DNA of 64,000 nt. It comes from Streptomyces sp. DG2A-72 (lineage in GTDB: Bacteria; Actinomycetota; Actinomycetes; Streptomycetales; Streptomycetaceae). The notes under the pieces were generated by a model that made no database searches, was not told where the DNA came from, and saw only the letters and a program-made list of their open reading frames with translations. Numbering within the stretch: position 1 is the stretch's first letter; every line of letters begins with the position of its first letter. The position numbers and the translations under genes are program-made. Location: positions 1,178,001-1,242,000 of the forward strand of contig NZ_JASTLC010000001.1 of assembly GCF_030499575.1 (NCBI RefSeq), in the 5' to 3' direction. Shown piece by piece: positions 9,418 through 16,938 of this stretch.

Positions 9418-10437
9418 CTAGCTGCGGCTCCTGCCGAAGTAGCGGGCGCGCACCCGGTCGAGCAGGATGGCGACGCCGAGAACCGCTCCCTGCACCACCT
9501 GCTGGTCGTACGGGCTGACCTTGAGCGCGAGCAGGCCGTTGGTGATGAACTCCAGCAGGATCGCGCCGGCCGCGATGCCGGCGATACGCCCCTCGCCGCC
9601 GGAGAGCGACATGCCGCCGACCACCGCGGCGGCGATCGCGGTCAGTTCCCAGCCGGCGCCGACCGACGGGTCGGCCACGTTCATCCGGCCGATCACCATG
9701 ATGCCGACCACACCGGCCAGCGCGGCGCTGGCGACGTAGGTGGACGTGATCCGACGGGCGGTCGGGATGCCGGCCAGCCGGGCGGCCTCCTTGTTGCCAC
9801 CGACCGCGTAGATCTGACGGCCCACGTAGGTGCGCTCCAGCACGAACCAGGCGATGGCGGCCGCTCCCACGAAGAACAGTGCGGGAACCGGCACTTGGCC
9901 GATGTAGTACTGGCTCAGGTTGCTGAACATCGGGTCCAGGTTGTTGATCGGCGAGCCACTGGTGATCGCGAGTGCCAGGCCCTGGGCGACGGTGTAGGTG
10001 ACCAGGGTGATCACGAAGGGCGGCACGTTCAGGCGCGTGACCATGACGCCGTGCCAGAGGCCGACCCCGCCGCAGATCACGAGCGTGAGCAGCATGGCGA
10101 GGGGCGCGGGCAGGCCCTCGTTCACGTTCATCCAGGCGGCCAGGATGCCGGCCAGACCGGCCAGCGCGCCCACCGAGAGGTCGATGCCACCGGTCAGGAT
10201 GACCAGCGACTCGCCGATCGCCAGGATGCCGACCTGCGACAGGTCACGGCCCATCACCTGGAGGTTGCCCACCGCGGTGTACGTGTCCGCGTTGGCCGCG
10301 ATCCCGGCGAACACCAGCACGCAGGCGATGATCACGCCGGCCTCCGGGGAGGCCGCGAGCTTGCGGGCGAGGCTGGATACGGCCGGGCGGGAACGTGGCA
10401 CGACCTCGTCGGGTGCGAGCGTGCTCTGCGCGCTCAT
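9418..10437 (-). CDS. sugar ABC transporter permease (RbsC/AraH type)
   Basis: A 339-residue integral membrane protein of the branched-chain/ribose permease family (BPD_transp_2). Around eight to ten hydrophobic segments can be seen, starting at GVIIACVLVFAGIAAN. Family motifs include VILTGGIDLSVGALAGLAGI and GREIYAVGGN-like text (GRQIYAVGGNKEAARLAGI). ATG 10437 overlaps the ATPase stop by four bases (ATGA), so translation is probably coupled. Given the araBAD genes next door, the likely substrate is L-arabinose. Confidence 0.92.
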   Translation of the reverse strand: MSAQSTLAPDEVVPRSRPAVSSLARKLAASPEAGVIIACVLVFAGIAANADTYTAVGNLQVMGRDLSQVGILAIGESLVILTGGIDLSVGALAGLAGILAAWMNVNEGLPAPLAMLLTLVICGGVGLWHGVMVTRLNVPPFVITLVTYTVAQGLALAITSGSPINNLDPMFSNLSQYYIGQVPVPALFFVGAAAIAWFVLERTYVGRQIYAVGGNKEAARLAGIPTARRITSTYVASAALAGVVGIMVIGRMNVADPSVGAGWELTAIAAAVVGGMSLSGGEGRIAGIAAGAILLEFITNGLLALKVSPYDQQVVQGAVLGVAILLDRVRARYFGRSRS

Positions 10438-12026
10438 GCTGTGGCTCCGTTCGTCAGCTGTTCTTGGTCGGGCGTCGGCTGGTCGGGCGTCGGCTGGGTG
10501 AGGGGGGACGTTCCGGCCGCGGCCGTCATGATCCGTTCCTTGGTGGCATCGGCCCGGTCGAGGACCGTGACGACCCGCCCGTGGTTCATCACGGCGATGC
10601 GATGGCAGATCCACAGCAGCTCCTCCAGTTCGGAGGAGGCGACCACCAGCGCCATGCCCTGATCGGCCGCACGGTCGATCAGCTTGTAGATCTCCGCCTT
10701 GGCGCCCACGTCCACGCCGCGGGTCGGCTCGTCGAGCAGCAGCAGACGCGGTTCGGCGGCGAAGGCGCGGCCGAAGATGGCGCGCTGCTGGTTGCCGCCG
10801 GACAGCGAGCCGATCGGCTGCTCCACCGACTGCATCCGCACGTTGACGTTCTCGGTGATCTTCCGTGCCTCGGCGCGTTCCCGCCCCGGGCCGAGCAGGC
10901 CCCGGGTGCTGATCCGCTTGAGCACCGAGACGACGACGTTCGACCGGATGGACGCGAACAGCACCAGCGACTGCTCCTTGCGGTCCTCGGGAATCAGCGC
11001 GATCCCGGCCGCCACGCCGTCACCCGCGCCCCGCGGCTGGTAGGGCTCGCCGCCCAGCCGCATCCGGCCGCCCGTCGAGGGCTGCGCGCCGGCGATCGTG
11101 TGGACGAGGCGACTGCGGCCCGAGCCCATCAGTCCGGCCACGCCCAGGATCTCGCCCTCGCGCACCTCCAGGTCGACGGGGCCGAGACCGTCCGCGGTCA
11201 GGCCCTCGACCTGCAGCAGGACCGGGCTCGCCGCCGGCGCCTTCGGCTCGCCCTGCGTGACCTCGCCGCCGACCATCTCCCGGATCAGCCGTTCCTCGGT
11301 GGCCTGAGCCGGTTCGAGGTCGGCGACCAGCCTGCCGTTGCGCAGCACCAGGACGCGGTCGCTGATGTCCCGCACCTCGTCGAGACGGTGCCCGATGAAC
11401 AGCACCGTGCCGCCGCGTTCGGCCAGTTGCCGGGCCAGGCCCAGCACCATCTCGGCCTCGACCGGGCCCAGGGAGGAGGTCGGCTCGTCAAGGATCAGCA
11501 GCTTGGGCTCGCGGCCCCAGGCCTTGGCGATCTCGATCATCTGCCGCGTCGGCACCGGAAGGGTGCGCACCTCCCGGCTCACCGCGATCGTCTCCGCGGA
11601 CAGACCGATCTCCGTCAGCATCGCCTCGGCCTCGGCCCGCTGTGCGGCACTGTCCACCAGGAACCGCCGCTTCGACTTCCGCGGACGGCGGCCCAGCAGC
11701 AGGTTCTCCGCCACCGAGAGCTGTCCGACCAGAGGGAACTCCTGGGAGACCATGGCGATACCGAGTTGCCCCGCGGCCTCGGTGGACCCCGCGACGAGGG
11801 GCTCGCCGTCGATCAGGATCTCGCCGCCGTCCCGGTGGACCGATCCGGCCAGTGTGCCCATCAGCGTGGACTTCCCGGCGCCGTTCTCGCCGACCACGCC
11901 GATCACCTGGCCGGCGTAGAGGTCGAGTTCCGGCAGGTCGAGGACCCGCACCGGTCCGTAGGACTTGTGCACTCCCCGCAGCCGCGCCGTGATCGCGCGG
12001 CCCGGGGCGTTCTTCGTGGCCGTCAT
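10434..12026 (-). CDS. sugar ABC transporter ATP-binding protein (double cassette)
   Basis: A 530-residue protein with two fused ABC domains, as in AraG/RbsA importers. The first cassette has Walker A GENGAGKST (~residue 46), an atypical LPVPTRQMIEIAKA signature and Walker B LLILDEPTSSL. The second has a degenerate Walker A (GLMGSGRSRL), the LSGGNQQR signature and LLLLDEPTRGVDVGAK. One proper and one degenerate Walker A is normal for the family. A C-terminal tail carries two copies of QPTPDQ. It starts two bases after the binding-protein stop and overlaps the permease start, so the three genes form one tight unit. Confidence 0.95.
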   Translation of the reverse strand: MTATKNAPGRAITARLRGVHKSYGPVRVLDLPELDLYAGQVIGVVGENGAGKSTLMGTLAGSVHRDGGEILIDGEPLVAGSTEAAGQLGIAMVSQEFPLVGQLSVAENLLLGRRPRKSKRRFLVDSAAQRAEAEAMLTEIGLSAETIAVSREVRTLPVPTRQMIEIAKAWGREPKLLILDEPTSSLGPVEAEMVLGLARQLAERGGTVLFIGHRLDEVRDISDRVLVLRNGRLVADLEPAQATEERLIREMVGGEVTQGEPKAPAASPVLLQVEGLTADGLGPVDLEVREGEILGVAGLMGSGRSRLVHTIAGAQPSTGGRMRLGGEPYQPRGAGDGVAAGIALIPEDRKEQSLVLFASIRSNVVVSVLKRISTRGLLGPGRERAEARKITENVNVRMQSVEQPIGSLSGGNQQRAIFGRAFAAEPRLLLLDEPTRGVDVGAKAEIYKLIDRAADQGMALVVASSELEELLWICHRIAVMNHGRVVTVLDRADATKERIMTAAAGTSPLTQPTPDQPTPDQEQLTNGATA

Positions 12027-12028
12027 GC

Positions 12029-13180
12029 TCAGCCGATCCCGAGCTTCGACTGGAGGGACTGGTACGCGCTCAGGTCGGACTTGGTGACCAGGCCCACGCC
12101 GGAGCTCAGGGTCGAGCCGTCCTTCTCCAGGTAGGGCTTGACGATCTCCATCGTCTTGGCTTTGCCCAGCACCTTCTCCGCGGCCAGGAGGTACGCCCCG
12201 GTGTAGCCCTGCTGGTACGGCATCTGCACCACGGTGCCGGAGATGACGCCGGACTGAATGAACTTCAGGGTCTGGGCGTCGGAGTCGTCCGACACGATGT
12301 GCACCGAAGACGTCCTGCCCGCCGAGGTCACCGCCTGCGCCAGCGCGGGACCGTCGTAGGAGAAGACGCCGTAAAGGCCGTTGACGTCGGGGTTGTTGGC
12401 CAGGATGGTCTCGGCGTCGGAGGTCGCGGTGCTGGCCTGGAGGTTGTCGTTGACCTTCTGGGCGACCGTGATCTTGGTGCCCTTGAGCGCGGCCTCGAAG
12501 CCCGCGATGCGCTGGGTGGCGTTCGACGCGGTGAGCGAGCCGACCAGGATCGCCACCTTGCCCTTGCCGCCGAGCACCTGCTTCATCGCGGTGCCCGCCT
12601 GGAATCCGGCGGTGTAGTTCGGGGTGCCGAGGTAGAGCGAGGCGGCGTCGGTGCCGGGCAGCGGCGAGTCGATCGCCAGGACGTTGATGCCCTTCTGCAC
12701 GTCGGAGTGGATGGTTCCCGCGGCCGACGTCGGGTCGATCGCCGAGATCGAGTAGCCGGTGACACCCTGCGAGCGCAGGGTCTCCAGCTCCGAGTTCTGC
12801 TCGGTCAACTTGCCGTTGGGCGGGGCGAAGTACGTGCACTTGCTCTTCGCGATGCCGAGGTCGGAGCAACCCTTGAGGAACCCGACCTGACCGGCCTTCC
12901 AGTAGTCGGCGGCCACGTTCACGACCATCGCGATGTCGACCTTGGACAGATCCTTGCCGGCCAGCGCCGACTTCAGCGCCGCGTCGAGCTTGGCGAGGTT
13001 CGTCTGGTTGAAGGTGACCGAACCGGCCAGCGCGACGGGGGCCGCGCTGGAGCCCGCGCTCGAGCCGGCCGAGTTGGAGGAGTCGGAGCCGCCCGCGTTC
13101 TTGGAGCAGCCGGCAGCGGTGAGCGAGATGAGCACAGCGGTCGCGGCGGCCACGGTGCGGGCTCGTCTGGTGCGAATCAT
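12029..13180 (-). CDS. sugar ABC transporter substrate-binding lipoprotein (probable arabinose)
   Basis: A 383-residue lipoprotein. The signal MIRTRRARTVAAATAVLISL ends in lipobox LTAAGC (Cys25), followed by a Ser/Gly/Asn-rich linker. The periplasmic-binding-protein type 1 fold (Peripla_BP_4) covers ~60-380, with GVTGYSISAIDPTSA, GYTGAYLLA and SDDSDAQTLKFIQSG as recognisable sugar-binding elements. It heads the importer-araBAD operon, so L-arabinose or an arabino-oligosaccharide is the likely ligand. That comes from context rather than from binding-site residues. Confidence 0.93.
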   Translation of the reverse strand: MIRTRRARTVAAATAVLISLTAAGCSKNAGGSDSSNSAGSSAGSSAAPVALAGSVTFNQTNLAKLDAALKSALAGKDLSKVDIAMVVNVAADYWKAGQVGFLKGCSDLGIAKSKCTYFAPPNGKLTEQNSELETLRSQGVTGYSISAIDPTSAAGTIHSDVQKGINVLAIDSPLPGTDAASLYLGTPNYTAGFQAGTAMKQVLGGKGKVAILVGSLTASNATQRIAGFEAALKGTKITVAQKVNDNLQASTATSDAETILANNPDVNGLYGVFSYDGPALAQAVTSAGRTSSVHIVSDDSDAQTLKFIQSGVISGTVVQMPYQQGYTGAYLLAAEKVLGKAKTMEIVKPYLEKDGSTLSSGVGLVTKSDLSAYQSLQSKLGIG

Positions 13181-13544
13181 TGGTGATCAGCGCCCTTCTA
13201 GGCATGTCGGGGGCGAGAGCCCACGGCCGGGAACGGATGTGGGTGACTCGGGATGACTGGATCGCGGTCCCGTCCGCCGGGCCCGGCCGATGGGCATGCC
13301 GGTGCCTGGGAGGGGGCCGGGGGTGGTTGGGTGGTGGTTCCGCTCGGGAGCGGTAGGTGGCGCAGCGGGCAGTTGCCGGCGAGTGGGAGCCGACCGTGGG
13401 GCCGCGTGCGCGACAGCGAGGTACGGGTGCCTGACGGCGAGTCAGAGCAGCTTGAAGGCCATCGGGTGGGCACCTTGGCCGGGGTGGAGCCGTCGCGACC
13501 GGCGGGCATCGCGGAGCATCTCGTGCGGCTGGCGCGTCACTTGG
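13181..13544. other. 364-base gap holding the arabinose operon promoter region
   Basis: This non-coding stretch lies between the binding-protein gene and the regulator gene, both read leftwards. It is G-rich on the plus strand, and I see no protein likeness in any frame. I found no copy of the ATTGTTARCG motif here, although an operator for the arabinose operon would be expected in this gap. Confidence 0.6.
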
Positions 13545-14576
13545 TCAGGGTCTGGGGCGGGTCGCCGAGGTTCGCACCACCAAACTGGGCGGGATGACGA
13601 TGTGGGGTGTCTCGCTTGCCGCCGGAATCCCGGCGTCGGGATCACCGACGATCTCGATCAGCGCACGCAGGGCACGTCGGCCGAGTTCGTCGAAGTCCTG
13701 GCGGACGGTGGTCAGTGACGGGCCGAAGTACTCTGCCTCCGGCGTGTCGTCGAAACCGATGACGCTGATGTCCTCGGGCACCCGGTGCCCGGCCTGTTGC
13801 AGCGCCCGCAGCAGGCCGAGCGCCATGTGGTCGTTCGCGCAGAACACCGCGGTGACATCGGTGTCGGCGACGATCCGTTGACCGTGCTCATATCCGGTGC
13901 GGGCCGTCCAGTCACCGCCGAACAGCGGCTCGGCCACCGCGGCGCCCCGCTTTTCCAGGGCGTTGCGCCATCCCGCCTCGCGCTCCTGCGCGTCGAGCCA
14001 GGAACGCGGCCCGACCAGGTGGTGCACCGTGCGATGGCCGAGGTCGAGCAGGTAGTTGGTGGCGAGTTCGGCACCGGCCTCGTTGTCCACGGCGACCGAG
14101 GCCAGCGCGGTGTGGGTGCCGCAGCCGACCGCGACCAGGGGCACGTCCGGCGGTACGTTCGCCAGTGCGCCGACCGCGGAGGTCTGCGGGGCGATGACGA
14201 TGACTCCCTCGACACCCTGGTCCCGAAGCCGGTCGACGGCGTCCAGCAGCGAACGCCGATCGAGCGTACCGACGGCGGCCACGGTGACGAAGTACTCGTG
14301 CTGCCGGGCCGCCTGTTCGATGCCGTAGAGCATGCAGGCCGGGCCATACAGCGTGGTGTTGAAGCTGATCACACCCAGGGTGCGGGTGCGTCGGGTCGCC
14401 AGCGTCCGGGCGGCGGCGTTGGGGCGGTAGCCGAGTTCGCGGACCGCCGCGAGCACACGGTCCCGGGTGGCGGGCCGCACGTTCGGATGGTCGTTGAGGA
14501 CCCGTGAGACGGTTTGGTGCGAGACGCCCGCGATCCGGGCCACGTCCGCCATCACCGGTGCACGAGTCCCGTCCAT
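13545..14576 (-). CDS. LacI-family repressor, probably of arabinose genes
   Basis: A 343-residue LacI/GalR protein. The helix-turn-helix is ADVARIAGVSHQTVSRVLND (residues ~10-29), followed by hinge-helix GYRPNAAARTLATRR. The sugar-binding core (~60-340) has GVISFNTT, VFCANDHMALGLL and ISVIGFDDTPEAEYF in the usual order. ATG 14576 is preceded by AGGAGG with good spacing. It lies between the arabinose importer operon and the divergent GH54 gene. A 19-base motif 76 bases before its own start recurs before GH54, which fits autoregulation and control of arabinofuranosidases. The arabinose link is inference; the family call is firm. Confidence 0.93.
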   Translation of the reverse strand: MDGTRAPVMADVARIAGVSHQTVSRVLNDHPNVRPATRDRVLAAVRELGYRPNAAARTLATRRTRTLGVISFNTTLYGPACMLYGIEQAARQHEYFVTVAAVGTLDRRSLLDAVDRLRDQGVEGVIVIAPQTSAVGALANVPPDVPLVAVGCGTHTALASVAVDNEAGAELATNYLLDLGHRTVHHLVGPRSWLDAQEREAGWRNALEKRGAAVAEPLFGGDWTARTGYEHGQRIVADTDVTAVFCANDHMALGLLRALQQAGHRVPEDISVIGFDDTPEAEYFGPSLTTVRQDFDELGRRALRALIEIVGDPDAGIPAASETPHIVIPPSLVVRTSATRPRP

Positions 14577-14651
14577 GCTCTCCACCTCCTGACGCGTCAT
14601 CACGTTCTGGATCGGGTGCGTTCTCCGGTGGGAGCTGACGCGCCGTGGGGA

Positions 14652-14670
14652 ATTGTTAACGCACACATTC
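14652..14670. promoter_or_regulatory. operator-like motif, copy 1 (regulator side)
   Basis: ATTGTTAACGCACACATTC lies 76 bases before the LacI-type regulator start. It differs at only two of 19 positions from copy 2 near the GH54 gene. It has the TGT...ACA ends and central CG common in LacI-family operators. The rest of this 545-base divergent gap (14577-15121) has no coding likeness. Confidence 0.7.
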
Positions 14671-15020
14671 TGAAGGGGTCAATTACTCCAGCCGCTCTCT
14701 TTCGGAATTCTTAACAGCACCGCCATCCCTCCCGGGACCGTCTGACCTGCTCATACGTCACCAGAAACACGCTGCTACGCCACGGCCGAGCATCGGAATC
14801 AAAGGAGTACATGACCTTTGTTTCCACACTCTTGACTGTTCAACATGTGTTGCCTGCTGTTCACACCAGCGTAAAAAGATGGGGTCGCGAGACCGGTCGA
14901 TCACCGTCGGCTGTCCGAGAACGGCGCAGCTCGGCAGCAGTGCTCCCAAAAGAACAGCACGCAGTCCGGTCGTACCCGTCCCCACGGAGCTCGGATGAGT
15001 GTGGGCATCCGAGGGTCTTG

Positions 15021-15039
15021 ATTGTTAGCGCGCACATTC
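15021..15039. promoter_or_regulatory. operator-like motif, copy 2 (GH54 side)
   Basis: ATTGTTAGCGCGCACATTC lies 83 bases before the GH54 GTG start, at about the same distance as copy 1 from the regulator gene. The TGTTAGCGC half resembles LacI-type operators with the TGTTAGCGCTAACA pattern. Confidence 0.7.
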
Positions 15040-15121
15040 CCCTGTCGGGCTGTTGGCGAGTCGCGTTCAGCGCCAGCTCCGCGGCCCGGCGTCAGTTCCC
15101 CCACGACGGAAGAGGTTCACA

Positions 15122-16618
15122 GTGAAAGCCAGACACCTGAGAGGACTCCGGCTGAGGGTGGTGGGCGCGGTCCTCGCGCTGCTCGCCGGCATCCTGGCCG
15201 GAGTCATCGGCACCGCGGGGACGGCTCAGGCCGCTTCGTCCCTGCCGTGCGACATCTACGCCTCCGCGGGGACACCCTGCGCCGCGGCGCACAGCACCAC
15301 GCGGGCGCTCTACACCTCCTACAACGGGGCTCTCTACCAGGTCAAGCGCGCCTCGGACTCCGCCACCGCCGACATCGGCGTACTCACCGCCGGCGGCTAC
15401 GCCAACGCCGCGGCGCAGGACTCCTTCTGCGCCGGCACGACCTGTGTCATCACCAAGATCTACGACCAGAGCCCGCACCACAACGACCTGACCATCGAGG
15501 GACCGGGCGGCAACGGCGGACAGGACGTCGGCGCGATCGCCAACGCCCTGCCGGTCACGGTCGGCGGCCATGCGGCGTACGGCGTCTTCGTGTCGGCCGG
15601 CGTCGGCTACCGCGACAACAGCACCACGGGCATCGCCACCGGCGGCTCCCCGGAGGGCGCGTACATGGTGACCAGCGGCCACCACGTGAACCACCGGTGC
15701 TGCTTCGACTACGGCAACGCCGAGACGTCCACCAACGACACCGGCAACGGCCACATGGACGCGATCAACTTCGGCACGGAGTGCTGGTTCTCTCCCTGCT
15801 CGGGATCGGGGCCGTGGGTCCAGGCAGACCTGGAGAACGGTCTGTTCGCCGGCGGCAACGGCTCGAACACGAACAACAAGGGCAACTCCAGCGAGTACGT
15901 CACCGCCATGGAGAAGAACAACGGCACGACGACCTACGCCATCAAGGGCGGCAACGCACAGTCGGGCTCTCTGACCACCTGGTACAACGGTGCCCTACCC
16001 AACCTCGGCGGATACACCCCGATGCACATGGAGGGCGCCATCGTCCTCGGCACCGGCGGTGACGACAGCAACGGCTCCAACGGCTCCTTCTTCGAAGGCG
16101 TGATGACCTCCGGCTACCCGACCGACGCCGCCGACAACGCCGTACAGGCCAATGTCACCTCCGTCGGCTACACCACCCCGGCCGCCACCTTCCCCGTCAC
16201 CGGCACCGCCTACCGCCTGACCAACACCAACTCCGGCAAGGTCCTGGACGCGGTGAACTGCGGTACCGCCAACGGGACTTCCATCGACATCTGGTCCTCG
16301 CTCGGCACCACCTGCCAGCAGTGGAAGTTCGCGAGCGCGGGCAACGGCCACTACACCATCACCAACCTCAACAGCGGCACGGTCCTGGACGACAAGAACT
16401 GCGGGGACAGCAACGGCACCGCCGCCCAGTTGTGGGCCTCGCTCGGCAACACCTGCCAGCAGTGGGACGTCACCAGGGCCGGCAGCCACTACACCATCAC
16501 CAACGTCAACACCGGAATGGCGCTGGACGTCGCGAACTGCGGAACGGCCAACGGCACCGCGGTCCGCCAGTGGCAGCAGCTCGACAACGCCTGCCAGCAG
16601 TGGAACATCGCCCCCTGA
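15122..16618 (+). CDS. secreted alpha-L-arabinofuranosidase GH54 with CBM13-type trefoil
   Basis: A 498-residue protein starting at GTG 15122 (GGAAGAGG upstream). It has a Sec signal ending near GTAQAAS (~38), then the GH54 (AbfB) catalytic domain at ~40-345. The text CDIYASAGTPCAAAHSTTRAL, ITKIYDQSPHHNDL and FFEGVMTSGYP is highly typical of fungal and actinobacterial GH54. Residues ~360-498 form a ricin-type beta-trefoil with three CQQW repeats (CQQWKF, CQQWDV, CQQWNI), in place of the CBM42 seen in fungal enzymes. It releases terminal arabinofuranose from arabinan and arabinoxylan outside the cell. Regulation by the divergent LacI-type gene is suggested by the shared motif. Confidence 0.94.
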   Translation: MKARHLRGLRLRVVGAVLALLAGILAGVIGTAGTAQAASSLPCDIYASAGTPCAAAHSTTRALYTSYNGALYQVKRASDSATADIGVLTAGGYANAAAQDSFCAGTTCVITKIYDQSPHHNDLTIEGPGGNGGQDVGAIANALPVTVGGHAAYGVFVSAGVGYRDNSTTGIATGGSPEGAYMVTSGHHVNHRCCFDYGNAETSTNDTGNGHMDAINFGTECWFSPCSGSGPWVQADLENGLFAGGNGSNTNNKGNSSEYVTAMEKNNGTTTYAIKGGNAQSGSLTTWYNGALPNLGGYTPMHMEGAIVLGTGGDDSNGSNGSFFEGVMTSGYPTDAADNAVQANVTSVGYTTPAATFPVTGTAYRLTNTNSGKVLDAVNCGTANGTSIDIWSSLGTTCQQWKFASAGNGHYTITNLNSGTVLDDKNCGDSNGTAAQLWASLGNTCQQWDVTRAGSHYTITNVNTGMALDVANCGTANGTAVRQWQQLDNACQQWNIAP

Positions 16619-16822
16619 CCGAACCGACCGGGTCACCGCCGGCGGCGGCGAGCAGTGCGGCACCGAGGGCAGTACGCCCGCCGTTCGCCGACGGTGGAGG
16701 CCCACACCGGACTCCGGATCCGGCCGCGCGCCAACACCGGCATCCACGCCCGCACGGGCCACCCAGGCCGTTTCTCCCGCGGCAGCGTCGGCGTCGGCGT
16801 CAGGGCTGCCGCTGCGGTTTCA

Positions 16823-16853
16823 CCCGGGACAACAGATGGATGTTCTTCCCGGG
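16823..16853. promoter_or_regulatory. inverted repeat before GH51 gene
   Basis: CCCGGGA (16823-16829) and TCCCGGG (16847-16853) flank an imperfect ACAACA...TGTTCT repeat, about 85 bases before the GH51 start. It may be an operator or a hairpin. The remaining GH54-GH51 gap (16619-16938) shows no coding likeness. Confidence 0.4.
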
Positions 16854-16938
16854 ATGCCCGTTCGCCATGGTCCTCCCCCGCCACACCCCACCCCGCCAGT
16901 TGCCTGACCGACTCGTCTCTCGTTAAGGAACGTCGCAC

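Noticed and set aside
14811..14868. CAACATGTGTTG and TGTTCA/TGTTCACA repeats in the arabinose regulator gap as operators
   Set aside because: The palindrome is imperfect and has no second copy near the related genes, unlike the ATTGTTARCG motif.
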